Source of the DNA: Spartobacteria bacterium
GTDB taxonomy: Bacteria > Verrucomicrobiota > Verrucomicrobiia > Chthoniobacterales > UBA10450
Assembly (NCBI GenBank): GCA_003167365.1
Contig: PMTM01000008.1
Location: 124,001 to 188,000 of the forward strand
Reading direction: 5' to 3'
DNA length: 64,000 bases
Shown here: piece after piece, positions 1-10,569 of the stretch
Layout: the number at the start of each line of letters is the position of its first letter
How positions within the stretch are numbered: the stretch's first letter is position 1
Position numbers and translations under genes: made by a program
Notes under the pieces: generated by a model
What the model was told of the DNA's origin: nothing
Seen by the model: only the letters and a program-made list of their open reading frames with translations
Database searches by the model: none

Positions 1-1923
<1,923 letters not shown>

Positions 1924-1983
1924 GCGAGGTGAGATATGCCGGCGGCGCGCCAAACTAGTTCTGCGGGTTGATGTGTCAACGCA

Positions 1984-2047
1984 CTGTAGCGGAAGGCGCG
2001 TCGCCTGCAGGACCAAAGAATCGCAGCCGACACGGCTGCCTCTGCAG
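1984..2047. repeat. Double-hairpin intergenic element beginning CTGTAGCGG
   Basis: Two hairpins lie in the ppdK upstream gap. The first pairs AGGCG (1994-1998) with CGCCT (2002-2006). The second pairs GCAGCC (2023-2028) with GGCTGC (2034-2039). Two copies of the palindrome CTGCAG (2005-2010 and 2042-2047) flank the second. There is no T-run, so this is more like a REP-type palindromic repeat than a terminator. The leading CTGTAGCGG recurs at 34634 and 44499. Confidence 0.55.
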
Positions 2048-2064
2048 AAGATCAACCCGCCCGA

Positions 2065-2274
2065 TCAGGCAGGCGTGCTCTGGGCGCTGTCGAGAACCTG
2101 GCCAATCGCGGCCGTGAAATCCTCCACCCCGGTGCTGGGCACAATAATCGTGTTACGCCGGCCATGGGCTTCTTCGGTGATGCGCAGGAATTTCCCACGT
2201 TCGTTCTCCCGGAACTCCACGTGAAAATGCTTGCGCTCGATTTGCAGTTCTCTTGCTTCGATGATGTTATCCAT
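2065..2274 (-). CDS. PUR-domain (DUF3276-like) nucleic-acid-binding protein
   Basis: Bacterial PUR-domain proteins are small single-stranded DNA/RNA-binding proteins. The 69-residue product starts MDNIIEARELQIERKHFHVEF and continues with FLRITEEAHGRRNTIIVPS and a closing helix, the beta-beta-beta-beta-alpha pattern of a single PUR repeat. An in-frame ATG at 2358 would add 28 residues that do not look like PUR sequence, so the inner start at 2274 is preferred. It follows rnr on the same strand with a short gap and may share its transcript, which would put two RNA-handling proteins together. The family call is by pattern and is moderately secure; a specific role is unknown. Confidence 0.7.
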   Translation of the reverse strand: MDNIIEARELQIERKHFHVEFRENERGKFLRITEEAHGRRNTIIVPSTGVEDFTAAIGQVLDSAQSTPA

Positions 2275-2390
2275 GCTCTGCAAACCGGGGAGTTTACTGC
2301 GCTCGCTTGCCCAAATGGAAGAAGATTCTGCCCAAAAATACGGCCGCAAAATCCTCATCGGACAACTTCTACTGGATTTTGCGTTAAAAC

Positions 2391-4550
2391 TTAACGAGCC
2401 CGGGAGCGGCTTTTATTTCGAGGCGTGTCGGCCAATGCGAAATCAATTTGGCGTTTGAAAAGATCAACGCGTGAGACAAAGACGCGAATCTCATCTCCAA
2501 TCGTGAATCGCTTGCGCGAACGCCGGCCAATCAATCGATGCTGGGCGGATTCAAAAACATAGAAATCGTCCGCCAACGAAGAGACGTGAATCAAACCGGT
2601 GGTGAGAATATCGGGCAATTCCACCACAAGTCCGTAGTTTCGAACATCGGCGATGACCGCGCGGAAGACCTGCGGATTGCGCGTATCGAGCTGGAGCTGG
2701 AAGAACTCGAGCTTCTTCATGCGGACGGCGTCCATCTCCGCTTCGGCTGCGTTGCGTTCGGTGTTCGAAATGTGTTCCGCGATGGAAGCGATCCGGCTCA
2801 TGTCCGTGCGGGAACGGCGCTTTTCGTTTCGTTCGGCCAGGCCGCGATGAACCACCAGGTCCGCGTAACGCCGGATTGGACTGGTGAAATGCAAATAGTT
2901 ACTCTTGGCCAATCCGTAATGTCCTAATGGTTCCGGAGAGTAACGCGCACGCTTCAAGCTTTTGAGCAATCCGATTTTGAGCGCTTGTTCTTCTGGTTTG
3001 CCGCGGGTCGAGGCCAGAAAGCGTTGCAGCTCCGGCCGCTTCGACAGGTCGCCGGCTTTATAATTATAGCTCAGGACCAGTTCGCGATATTCGGACAGCT
3101 TTTCTGGATCGGGATCTTCGTGGATGCGGTAAACCGTGGGAATTTCGCGATGCCGCATCTCTTGCGCGACCGCTTCGTTCGCCGCCAGCATGAATTCTTC
3201 GACGAGTTGATGCGATTCGTCGTTCTCGATCCGTTCCATCTTCACCGGCTTGCCCGCGGCATCGAGCAGCACTTTTACTTCGGGAAAATCGAGATCGAGC
3301 GAGCCATGTTCGAAACGTTTCCGGCGCAGCAACGACGCGAGCTTCCAAGCGCCATGCAATCGCTCACCCAGTTCGTCTTTAGCGGGAGATTGCAGGATCG
3401 CGTAAGCCTGCTTGTAAGTTAGCCGATGCGCGCTCCGGATTACGCTTCGAGCAAAGCGCGTATTTTTCGCACGACCGTTTTTGTCGAACTGAATAAAAAC
3501 TGAATGAGTGAGCCGGTCGACGCCCGGATTGAGGCTGCAAACGCCATTGCTCAATTGCTCGGGCAACATCGGAATGACGCGGTCGGGCAGGTAAACGCTG
3601 TTGCCGCGCCGGCGAGCTTCACGATCGAGCGCGCTGCCAGGTTGCACGTAGGTCGCCACATCGGCGATGTGCACGCCGAGCCGCCAGCCTTGATCATCGA
3701 TCTTTTCGACGTCAACCGCGTCGTCGAAATCCCGCGCGTCATCGGGATCAATCGTAACGATGAATTTCGTTCGCAAGTCTTCGCGGCCCTCGAGCGTCCC
3801 AGCCTCGACTCGCTTGGGAATCTGATTGACTTCATCGATGACGTCTTTCGGAAACTCAGTTGGAAGATCGTATTTCCGGATGATCGAGAGCATGTCGACA
3901 CCCGGCGCGGACGCAGGTCCAAGCACTTCAATGATCTCGCCCTCCGGATTAACATGGCGCGACTCCCACGGTTCCAGGCGGACGACGACTTTGTCGCCTG
4001 GAACCGGCGCCTTGGTTAGTTTGATGCGGGGCGGAATCTGGACATAAACGTTGTGAACAAAGCGAGGATCATCCGGAACGACGTAGTAGAAATTCCGCGT
4101 GTGTTGCAACGTGCCGACGGTCGTATCGCGGGCGCGTTCCAGGATTCGGATGACGCGTCCTTCCGGGCCTTTGCCGCGCGGGGGAGGTTTGTCGCGGGAT
4201 ATGCGCACGACCACGCGGTCGCCATGCATGGCAGTGCCGGTGTTCTCAGGCGCGACAAAAACATCCGGTTGCCCGGGAGTTTCGGTGTTTAGAAAACCAT
4301 ATCCCACCTGGTGGATAGAAATTGTGCCGGTGACGAGGTCGGCTTCGGCGGGCAGGACATACCGATTTTTTCGAATGCGCGCTATTTCTCCTGAATGTTC
4401 CAGTTCGCGGAGCGTCTTTCTGAGCGCGACGCTTTCGTTGCTTCCCAGCTTGAGCTTGCGGGCCATCTCGATCTTGTCGAGCGGCCGGTAATCGCGCTGT
4501 CCGAGGAGCGCGAGAATCTCCGGTTTAATGTTACGTCCGGTTTGAGTCAT
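2391..4550 (-). CDS. rnr: Ribonuclease R
   Basis: This 719-residue protein is a 3'-5' exoribonuclease that degrades structured RNA. Reading from the N-terminus there is a winged-helix segment (to about residue 70), cold-shock/OB domains containing GTISIHQVGYGFLNTE, and the RNB catalytic core with DPDDARDFDDAVDV near residue 268, whose Asp residues bind the catalytic Mg2+. Further on are HFTSPIRRYADLVVHR and a C-terminal S1 domain (LIHVSSLADDFYVF). A short basic tail (RNKSRSRAR) ends the protein. Length and domain order are those of full-length RNase R, without the long Lys-rich tail of the enterobacterial enzyme. It is divergent from the PEBP-like gene upstream. Confidence 0.97.
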   Translation of the reverse strand: MTQTGRNIKPEILALLGQRDYRPLDKIEMARKLKLGSNESVALRKTLRELEHSGEIARIRKNRYVLPAEADLVTGTISIHQVGYGFLNTETPGQPDVFVAPENTGTAMHGDRVVVRISRDKPPPRGKGPEGRVIRILERARDTTVGTLQHTRNFYYVVPDDPRFVHNVYVQIPPRIKLTKAPVPGDKVVVRLEPWESRHVNPEGEIIEVLGPASAPGVDMLSIIRKYDLPTEFPKDVIDEVNQIPKRVEAGTLEGREDLRTKFIVTIDPDDARDFDDAVDVEKIDDQGWRLGVHIADVATYVQPGSALDREARRRGNSVYLPDRVIPMLPEQLSNGVCSLNPGVDRLTHSVFIQFDKNGRAKNTRFARSVIRSAHRLTYKQAYAILQSPAKDELGERLHGAWKLASLLRRKRFEHGSLDLDFPEVKVLLDAAGKPVKMERIENDESHQLVEEFMLAANEAVAQEMRHREIPTVYRIHEDPDPEKLSEYRELVLSYNYKAGDLSKRPELQRFLASTRGKPEEQALKIGLLKSLKRARYSPEPLGHYGLAKSNYLHFTSPIRRYADLVVHRGLAERNEKRRSRTDMSRIASIAEHISNTERNAAEAEMDAVRMKKLEFFQLQLDTRNPQVFRAVIADVRNYGLVVELPDILTTGLIHVSSLADDFYVFESAQHRLIGRRSRKRFTIGDEIRVFVSRVDLFKRQIDFALADTPRNKSRSRAR

Positions 4551-4612
4551 GTGAGCGAAACCATATTGTTATGCGTGATTGTCGATATAACGAGATTTCA
4601 GTCGAAGGTCGA

Positions 4613-5134
4613 ATGATGACGAAAATGGGCATTGTTGGTGTGAGCACGATTTTTTTTGCGACGATCACCTTATTTGCTGCCGGAGGAGCAAAGATCAAGA
4701 TTACAAGTTCTGCTTTTCAAGCGGGAGGAACCATTCCTTCCAAGTTTACATGTGATGGAGCCGACGTGAATCCCGCGCTGCGTTTCGAAGGAGCGCCAGC
4801 CGAAGCGAAAAGTCTTGTCTTGATTGTTGATGATCCGGACGCGCCGAGCGGCTTATTTACGCATTGGCTTATCTGGAATATCGATCCGAAAGCAACCGAG
4901 ATTGTTGAGAGCAGCGCTCCGAAAAGCGTGCAGGGCAAAAACGATTTTGGCAAGTCGGGTTACGGCGGACCGTGTCCGCCTTCAGGAATGCATCGCTATT
5001 ACTTCAAGATCTTCGCGCTTGATTCTGACTTGGATTTGGCGGCTGGCTCGAAGCGGGTTCAGCTCGACGCGGCGATGCGTGGTCACGTCATTGCGCAAGG
5101 AGAGATGGTGGGCCATTATTCGCGCAGTCACTAA
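4613..5134 (+). CDS. YbhB/YbcL-type PEBP-like secreted protein
   Basis: The product belongs to the phosphatidylethanolamine-binding / Raf-kinase-inhibitor-like family, whose bacterial role is poorly defined. A hydrophobic N-terminal segment ending near AAGGAK suggests export. The fold signatures are present: FTCDGADVNPALRFEGAP, then LVLIVDDPDAPSGLFTHWL with the ligand-site Asp and His, then YGGPCPPSGMHRYYFKIFAL. The start at 4613 is chosen over an ATG at 4571 because GAAGG sits at proper spacing upstream and it puts the signal peptide at the N-terminus. It ends 50 bp before folP. Confidence 0.85.
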   Translation: MMTKMGIVGVSTIFFATITLFAAGGAKIKITSSAFQAGGTIPSKFTCDGADVNPALRFEGAPAEAKSLVLIVDDPDAPSGLFTHWLIWNIDPKATEIVESSAPKSVQGKNDFGKSGYGGPCPPSGMHRYYFKIFALDSDLDLAAGSKRVQLDAAMRGHVIAQGEMVGHYSRSH

Positions 5135-5157
5135 GACAAGAAGCGTCTCGAATAATT

Positions 5158-5168
5158 TTGTCGATCTA
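5158..5168 (+). repeat. Near-match of the 11-mer (TTGTCGATCTA)
   Basis: This copy differs in the last base from the exact 11-mer TTGTCGATCTT. It lies 24 bp after the stop of the PEBP-like gene and 16 bp before the folP start. An exact copy follows at 5218-5228 inside folP. Confidence 0.55.
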
Positions 5169-5183
5169 ATAGTCTCATCCCTG

Positions 5184-6029
5184 ATGGATGAGAGAACGTG
5201 GAAAATCGCCGGCCGCGTTGTCGATCTTTCTCGGCGCGGGATGATCATGGGCGTATTGAACGTCACGCCGGATTCCTTTTCCGATGGTGGCGAGTTCTTT
5301 TCGACGGAGAAAGCGGTGGAGCACGGGCTGCAGATGGCGGCGGACGGCGCGCAAATTATCGACGTCGGCGGCGAATCCACTCGTCCCGGCGCGGAACCGA
5401 TTTCGGTGGATGAAGAATTGCGGCGGGTGATTCCTGTGATCGAGAATTTGCGACGCAAGATCGACATCTTCATCTCGATCGATACCTCGAAGTCCGAAGT
5501 TGCGAGCGCAGCGCTCGATGCCGGCGCTTCCATTGTCAATGACGTGACAGGCGGGCGAGGAGACAAAGAAATGATGACGCTCGTGGCAAAACGAAACGCC
5601 GGGTTCGTCATCATGCATATGCAGGGAGAGCCGCGCACGATGCAGATCGATCCGCATTATGCCGATGTCATCTCGGAAGTGACGGATTTTTTTCGACAAC
5701 AATATGCCCGCGCCCTAGATTGCGGCATTGACCCCATGACAATCGCGTTAGATCCGGGAATTGGTTTCGGCAAAACGCTCTTGCATAATCTCGAGCTGCT
5801 AAAGAATCTTGAGCGGGTTCGCATAAACGATCGGCCAATTGTCGTTGGTGCTTCGCGCAAATCATTCCTTGGCAAATTGATCGGGTCGTCGACCGTGGCT
5901 GATCGGCTCCCGCCGACCGTGGCGTTGACTTCGTTATTGCGCGCAAGGGGCGCAGACGTTTTTCGCGTCCACGATGTGAGAGAGAATGCGGTGGCTTTGC
6001 GTGTAAGCGAAGTAATTTTGGAACCTTAA
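5184..6029 (+). CDS. folP: Dihydropteroate synthase
   Basis: FolP condenses 6-hydroxymethyl-dihydropterin pyrophosphate with p-aminobenzoate in folate synthesis. The 281-residue product carries both family signatures: MGVLNVTPDSFSDGGEFF near residue 22 and the pterin-binding DVGGESTRPGAEPIS near residue 60. ASIVNDVTGG, DPGIGFGKT and VGASRKSF are also present. The open frame continues far upstream, but the ATG at 5184 is the first that gives normal family length. The stop is one base from the dacA start, so the two are almost certainly co-transcribed; folP next to the diadenylate cyclase gene is a recurrent arrangement. Confidence 0.96.
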   Translation: MDERTWKIAGRVVDLSRRGMIMGVLNVTPDSFSDGGEFFSTEKAVEHGLQMAADGAQIIDVGGESTRPGAEPISVDEELRRVIPVIENLRRKIDIFISIDTSKSEVASAALDAGASIVNDVTGGRGDKEMMTLVAKRNAGFVIMHMQGEPRTMQIDPHYADVISEVTDFFRQQYARALDCGIDPMTIALDPGIGFGKTLLHNLELLKNLERVRINDRPIVVGASRKSFLGKLIGSSTVADRLPPTVALTSLLRARGADVFRVHDVRENAVALRVSEVILEP

Positions 6030-6030
6030 G

Positions 6031-6906
6031 ATGTTGCAACAACTCGTTTATCTCTGGCTGAAAAGCTGGCGCAGCATCTTCGAGATCATCTTGCTCGGTG
6101 TAGTTCTCTACTACGGCTATCTCTATTTTCGCGGAACGCGCGGCGCTAAGGTCCTGACCGGCCTGGCCATTGTTTTCTTAACGCTGACCTTGATCTCGAC
6201 GCTGCTAAACCTTGTAGTTATCGGCTGGATCTTAAGAAGCTTCTCTGTCTTCCTCGCGGTCGCGCTGGTGGTGATTTTTCAACCTGAACTTCGGCGTGCT
6301 CTGGCCGAGGTCGGCGGGCATCCGATTTTTTCGCTGACGAGCGAAAAGCGTGAAACCGTGCATGACCTTGCCGAGGCAGTAACTCAGCTTGCCAACAAGC
6401 AGTTCGGCGCGCTCATCGCGATCGAGCGCGATACATCCATCCGCGTTTACGAAGAAACTGGGGTGACAATGGACGCGGATTTTTCTGTCGAGCTCGCTCT
6501 GACCATATTCCATCCTAAAGCGGCATTGCATGACGGTGGCGTCATTGTGCGGAACGGGCGCATCGCGGCCGCGGCCTGCATCTTTCCGGTCAGCCAGCGC
6601 GAGACTCTCGACCGCAGTCTCGGTCTGCGACATCGCGCGGGTCTCGGCATTACCGAGGAATCGGATGCGGTAGCGGTGATTGTTTCCGAGGAGACTGGCG
6701 GCATTTCCATTTGTCACCGGCGACGAATTGAGCGCAATTTTACACCGGAGACGTTCCGTCAACGAATCGCTGAAATTTTACTGCACGGCAATTATGAAGA
6801 GACTAATCCTGAAAAACTGGCAGGCGAAGCTGATCTCCCTGCTGCTGGCGACAACACTTTGGTACCTGATCAAAAAGAACGTCGCGACGACGTCGTCCCC
6901 GTCTGA
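6031..6906 (+). CDS. dacA: Diadenylate cyclase, CdaA type
   Basis: CdaA makes cyclic di-AMP from two ATP at the inner membrane. Three N-terminal transmembrane helices (about residues 10-85) precede the DisA_N cyclase domain. Both catalytic motifs are intact: the DGA-type motif appears as LHDGGVIVRNGR, and the RHR motif as LGLRHRAGLGITEESDA. After about residue 255 the tail is low-complexity and coincides with a second reading frame that starts at 6794. CdaA is classically followed by the regulator YbbR/CdaR; here only a stub is seen. C-di-AMP commonly controls osmolyte and potassium transport and cell-wall homeostasis, but no target gene is visible here. Confidence 0.95.
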   Translation: MLQQLVYLWLKSWRSIFEIILLGVVLYYGYLYFRGTRGAKVLTGLAIVFLTLTLISTLLNLVVIGWILRSFSVFLAVALVVIFQPELRRALAEVGGHPIFSLTSEKRETVHDLAEAVTQLANKQFGALIAIERDTSIRVYEETGVTMDADFSVELALTIFHPKAALHDGGVIVRNGRIAAAACIFPVSQRETLDRSLGLRHRAGLGITEESDAVAVIVSEETGGISICHRRRIERNFTPETFRQRIAEILLHGNYEETNPEKLAGEADLPAAGDNTLVPDQKERRDDVVPV

Positions 6907-6943
6907 AGGTGGTTCCACTCCGGCGGCAACCGAAAGGCGCTAG
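6794..6943 (+). CDS. YbbR/CdaR-like membrane anchor stub, 49 residues
   Basis: The frame starts MKRLILKNWQAKLISLLLA and continues into TTLWYLIKKNV, which closely resembles the N-terminal transmembrane start of YbbR/CdaR proteins. It stops after about 18 more polar residues, so the periplasmic YbbR repeats are absent. It overlaps the last 113 bases of dacA in another frame. The position right after a CdaA gene is where ybbR normally lies. It could be a functional minimal partner of CdaA or the remnant of a lost ybbR. No frame downstream continues it before the convergent SprT-like gene. Confidence 0.6.
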   Translation: MKRLILKNWQAKLISLLLATTLWYLIKKNVATTSSPSEGGSTPAATERR

Positions 6944-6949
6944 CGCTGT

Positions 6950-7405
6950 CTAGCGGAGAAAGCGCGCGAGATTCTCTTCTTCCCAACGGCGGGCGCGCTG
7001 ATAACTCTGAAACTTGCGCTCGCGCCGATTGAACTCATCGGTGTGAACGCGTCGTCGTCCACCGGATGCGATTTCGTCCGGCACGACCGAGTGCAGCATT
7101 TCGTGATAAAGCACGTATTGCAGAAACCAAAGCGGGACAAACGGCTGATCAAGCAACGGATTGATACGGATGAGGCGATCTTCTTCCTGAATCGTTCCGA
7201 ACGTAAAATAATCTTTCGGACGGTGCTTGCGGCGGCGACCCCACATGACTTTGTAGCCGCGAAGTCGGCCTCGAAAATATTTATGATTTAAACGATCGAA
7301 TAGGGAGCGCAGGTCGAAATACTTGCCCTCATGTTGCAAATTTAACTGGCGCTGCATCGGCAGCCTTGAGTGCGCCAGTTTGCGTTTCGTTTTTTTCGTT
7401 GCCAT
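6950..7405 (-). CDS. SprT-like zinc metallopeptidase-domain protein
   Basis: SprT-like proteins are zinc metallopeptidases related to eukaryotic Spartan; bacterial roles are largely unproven. The 151-residue product has LFDRLNHKYFRGRLRGYKVMW near residue 36 and the zinc motif YHEMLH near residue 97 (HExxH type), with a third candidate ligand in VHTDEFNRRE. The N-terminus is basic (MATKKTKRKLAHSR). The gene converges on the YbbR-like stub with a 6 bp gap. Confidence 0.85.
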   Translation of the reverse strand: MATKKTKRKLAHSRLPMQRQLNLQHEGKYFDLRSLFDRLNHKYFRGRLRGYKVMWGRRRKHRPKDYFTFGTIQEEDRLIRINPLLDQPFVPLWFLQYVLYHEMLHSVVPDEIASGGRRRVHTDEFNRRERKFQSYQRARRWEEENLARFLR

Positions 7406-7695
7406 GACTTAACCCGAGCAATTCTGAGGGAGTGGAAGAGCATTCTATTAGTCTTTGACAGGCTGACAAGAGAAGCCATCCAATTATTTTTATTAAAGTC
7501 ATAACTATTTGTCGTCAAACGAATTAAATCCGTAACTTGGTCTTACTGAGACAGACTTACCTTAACCACGTCCGTTGCTGAGTTTTACAGGTTTTTTTGA
7601 TTTTTGCCCGGCAATCTCGCCTTGGCAGGCAGATCATTTACGAGACCCGGGAATGTGCCTATAGTCAGCGTATTCTACCTGGCTGGCGTCTGTTT
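7406..7695 (+). promoter_or_regulatory. Divergent intergenic region with likely rodA promoter
   Basis: This 290 bp gap between the SprT-like gene and rodA is AT-rich in its first half. A sigma70-like pair, TTTACG (7637-7642) and TATAGT (7660-7665) with a 17 bp spacer, points to rodA and predicts transcription starting about 24 bp before the ATG at 7696. No ribosomal RNA, tRNA or riboswitch fold is evident. Confidence 0.5.
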
Positions 7696-8835
7696 ATGGG
7701 CCCCGAGCCGCACAATAGAATGACGCCTTTCCTTCGAAAATTGCTGGGCCAAAATTGGCTCCTTGTTGCGCTCATGATCGCACTCGCGGTATTCGGAGTG
7801 GTGGCAATCTATAGCGCCACTTATATGCGCGAGGATCCAGTGGCAGCCGAGTTTTGGCACAAGCAGGCGAACTGGGTCGCGGTCGGTTTCTTTGCTTTCA
7901 TGATCACCAGCCTGATCGATTATCATTGGATTCGCTGGGGGGCGCTGCCGATGTATCTCGGCGGTATTTTCTTTTTGATTCTGACCAAATTTGTCGGCCA
8001 GCGTGTTTACGGAGCACGCAGTTGGCTTCATCTCGGTCCGATTAATTTTCAGCCGGCACAGCTTGCGGTGGTCGCCGGAATCATGGTTCTGGCTTTGTTC
8101 CTAAGTCAGTTTCGCCAAATGCATCCCATGCTGCGCGTCCTGCTTTGCGGCGCGATCGTTGGAGCGCCCTGTCTTTTGATCTTGATGCAGCCGGATCTGG
8201 GTGAATGCATTATTTGGATCCCGGTTTTGCTCGCACTCTTTTTTGTAGGCGGAATTCCACTGCGCTATTTGATCTGCATCCTGTTGATCGCGGCGGCGTT
8301 CCTCCCGATTGCCTATATCGGGCTGAAACCTTACCAGCAAGAGCGGATCACCGCGTTTCTCCATCCCGATGTCGACAAACAGGGCGCGTCGTGGGCGATC
8401 AATCAATCGCTTATTGCGATCGGATCGGGTGGCTGGTCTGGCAAAGGGTTCAAGGCGCCGAACACACAGATTGAACTTGGCTTTTTGCCGGCGACGGCCG
8501 TGCACAACGACTACATCTTCTCTGCTATCGGCGAGCAATGGGGATTCGTCGGAGGAATGTTTCTCATCGGCGCGTTCGCCTTACTGCTGCTTACGTGTCT
8601 CTTCGTCGCATTTTTTGCGGGCGATCAATTTGGTCTCCTGCTCGTCGTCGGGGTCAGCGCGCTCATTTTCACTCACATCTTTCAGAACATCGGTATGACG
8701 ATCTCAATGTTGCCGATCACCGGCGTGCCGTTGCCGCTGGTCAGTTACAGCGGTTCGTTTGCGCTCATGATCATGTTTGGGCTTGGAATCGTGAACAGCG
8801 TTTGGGTCCATCGGAAAGCTGCGACCGCCTTGTAA
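7696..8835 (+). CDS. rodA: Rod-shape-determining SEDS protein RodA
   Basis: SEDS proteins polymerise peptidoglycan glycan strands from lipid II in the inner membrane. About ten transmembrane segments are visible. The family features include GARSWLHLGPINFQPAQLA, the conserved HNDYIFSAIGEQWGF, and near the C-terminus GMTISMLPITGVPLPLVSYS. The overall pattern fits RodA better than FtsW because the protein is short and lacks a large N-terminal extension. The ATG at 7696 agrees with the predicted promoter; a second ATG at 7720 is possible. No mreBCD or penicillin-binding-protein gene lies beside it in the window. Confidence 0.88.
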   Translation: MGPEPHNRMTPFLRKLLGQNWLLVALMIALAVFGVVAIYSATYMREDPVAAEFWHKQANWVAVGFFAFMITSLIDYHWIRWGALPMYLGGIFFLILTKFVGQRVYGARSWLHLGPINFQPAQLAVVAGIMVLALFLSQFRQMHPMLRVLLCGAIVGAPCLLILMQPDLGECIIWIPVLLALFFVGGIPLRYLICILLIAAAFLPIAYIGLKPYQQERITAFLHPDVDKQGASWAINQSLIAIGSGGWSGKGFKAPNTQIELGFLPATAVHNDYIFSAIGEQWGFVGGMFLIGAFALLLLTCLFVAFFAGDQFGLLLVVGVSALIFTHIFQNIGMTISMLPITGVPLPLVSYSGSFALMIMFGLGIVNSVWVHRKAATAL

Positions 8836-8844
8836 AATTGCTAT

Positions 8845-8863
8845 CGACCACTCGGAGTGGTCG
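8845..8863. repeat. Perfect hairpin between rodA and scpA
   Basis: CGACCACT (8845-8852) and AGTGGTCG (8856-8863) pair perfectly around a 3-base loop, 9 bp after the rodA stop. No T-run follows, so it is either a weak attenuator or processing site or a repeat-family member. Confidence 0.5.
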
Positions 8864-8907
8864 CGCGGTTTACTTATCGTATTCGTTGCCTAAACTCGCC
8901 GCGGCGC

Positions 8908-9633
8908 ATGGAAAGCGATTACAAGGTCAAGCTCGAGATTTTTGAAGGCCCGCTTGATCTCCTGCTTTACCTGATCAAGCGCGACGAGATCGACATCTAC
9001 GACATTTCGATCGAGCGGATTACCCGACAATACCTTGAATATCTCCAGGCATTCAAGGAGTTGAACATCGACGTCGCGGGTGAATTTGTCGTGATGGCCG
9101 CAAATTTGATTTATCTGAAGAGCCGCAGCCTGCTCCCCGTGGATCAACAGCCGCCCGATGAAGAAGCGGAAGAAGACGATCCGCGCTGGGATTTGATCCG
9201 GCAATTAATCGAATACAAAAAATTCAAAGAAGCGGCGGCCCAGTTGCACGCGCGTGCGCTCGAACAGGAGCGCATTTTTATTCGAGATGGCGGTTCATCC
9301 GCTGCAGTTGAAGCGCCGCTTCGTCTGGCCGAGGTCGGCATCTTTCAGCTCATCCACGCGTTTCAAAATGTCATCAAGCGCATCGAAGCGCGGGAGGATT
9401 TGCAGGAAATCTTCGGCGAGCATTTCACGGTCTCGGAAAAGATCGACATGATCTTGCAAAAAGTCGCCGCCGGTACCGCGGTGCGCTTTTCCGAGCTATT
9501 CGGCGACATCGCGTCGCGAGTCGAAATCATCGTGACATTTCTTGCGCTGCTCGAATTGATCCGGCTTAAACAAGTGCGCGCGATCCAACGAAGCGTTTTC
9601 GACGAGATCGAAATCGCGGCCGCCGCGGCGTGA
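8908..9633 (+). CDS. scpA: Segregation and condensation protein A
   Basis: ScpA is the kleisin subunit that bridges SMC heads in chromosome condensation. The start MESDYKVKLEIFEGPLDLLL matches the canonical N-terminus, followed by IDIYDISIERITRQYLEYL, an acidic middle (PPDEEAEEDD) and a C-terminal winged helix (FLALLELIRLKQVRAIQ). The upstream open frame adds 17 residues that read through the hairpin region, so 8908 is chosen. Its partner scpB is not adjacent. Confidence 0.95.
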   Translation: MESDYKVKLEIFEGPLDLLLYLIKRDEIDIYDISIERITRQYLEYLQAFKELNIDVAGEFVVMAANLIYLKSRSLLPVDQQPPDEEAEEDDPRWDLIRQLIEYKKFKEAAAQLHARALEQERIFIRDGGSSAAVEAPLRLAEVGIFQLIHAFQNVIKRIEAREDLQEIFGEHFTVSEKIDMILQKVAAGTAVRFSELFGDIASRVEIIVTFLALLELIRLKQVRAIQRSVFDEIEIAAAAA

Positions 9634-9644
9634 AAGATCGACAA
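9634..9644 (-). repeat. 11-mer TTGTCGATCTT (minus orientation)
   Basis: This exact copy (AAGATCGACAA on the plus strand) begins on the base after the scpA TGA and ends 2 bp before the next ATG. It fills almost the whole 13 bp gap. Confidence 0.7.
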
Positions 9645-9646
9645 CT

Positions 9647-10507
9647 ATGCCGCGTATTTTGATTGCGGGTTGCGGTTATGTTGGACAGGCAACGGCCGAC
9701 TTATTTCATGACGCGGGCTGGGAGGTTGAAGGTTGGACGGCGTCCGCGGAATCTGCGGCGAAACTTTCGGACAAACGTTATCCTACTGTTGCGGTCGACA
9801 TCGCGGACACGGATCACGTTGCCGCACACGCGAAGAGTTTCGATGCCGTGATCCATTGTGCGAGCACGCGCGGCGGCGATGTCGCTCTTTATCGCCGCGT
9901 TTACCTGACAGGCGCCGGCAATCTTCTCGAACGATTTGATCAAGCGACAATCGTGTTCACGAGCAGCACGAGCGTGTACGCGCAGGAGAATGGCGAGTGG
10001 GTGACGGAGGAAAGCGCGGCGGCGCCTCAACATGAAACCGGCAAGATTTTGCGCGAGACCGAAGAACTCGTGCTAAGCCATAGTGGAATTGTCGCACGGC
10101 TCGCTGGCATTTACGGCCCAGGACGATCCGCATTGCTGAAAAGATTTTCGAGCGGAGAGGCGACCATTGATCCGCAGAACGATCACTTCGTCAATCAGGC
10201 GCATCGCGACGATATCGCAGCGGCGTTGCTCCTGTTGTTAAGTCGGCGTGTTGATGCGGTACAGATTTATAACATCGTGGACGATGAGCCGATTTTGCAG
10301 AGCGAATGCTATGGCTGGCTGGCGGCGAAATTGAATCGGCCGCTTCCGCCGGTGGGAGGATCGGCATCAGGACGCAAGCGTGGCCGGAGTAACAAGCGGG
10401 TGAGCAACGCCAAACTGCGTCGCCTCGGTTGGACGCCCGGCTATCCTTCCTTTTCGGAAGCGATGCAGGGAAGCATTCTGCCCAGCTTTGAAATTCCGGG
10501 AACCTAG
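9647..10507 (+). CDS. NAD-dependent epimerase/dehydratase family protein
   Basis: The 286-residue protein is a short-chain dehydrogenase of the extended/atypical type. The N-terminal Rossmann motif is MPRILIAGCGYVGQ, followed by DVAL and VFTSSTSVYAQENGEWV, in which the Ser/Tyr of the extended-SDR active site can be placed. The later PILQSECYGWLAAKL resembles YeeZ-like sugar-nucleotide epimerase relatives. Nothing nearby gives a substrate. It directly follows scpA and probably shares its transcript. Confidence 0.8.
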   Translation: MPRILIAGCGYVGQATADLFHDAGWEVEGWTASAESAAKLSDKRYPTVAVDIADTDHVAAHAKSFDAVIHCASTRGGDVALYRRVYLTGAGNLLERFDQATIVFTSSTSVYAQENGEWVTEESAAAPQHETGKILRETEELVLSHSGIVARLAGIYGPGRSALLKRFSSGEATIDPQNDHFVNQAHRDDIAAALLLLLSRRVDAVQIYNIVDDEPILQSECYGWLAAKLNRPLPPVGGSASGRKRGRSNKRVSNAKLRRLGWTPGYPSFSEAMQGSILPSFEIPGT

Positions 10508-10569
10508 GAGGCGAAATCGGCGCGCTTGACGCGTGAAATTATCGGTATGGAAGCTGCTTTTTGTGGCTT

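Noticed and set aside
4824-5183. Upstream extension of the folP frame
   Set aside because: It overlaps the PEBP-like gene in another frame and has no family similarity.
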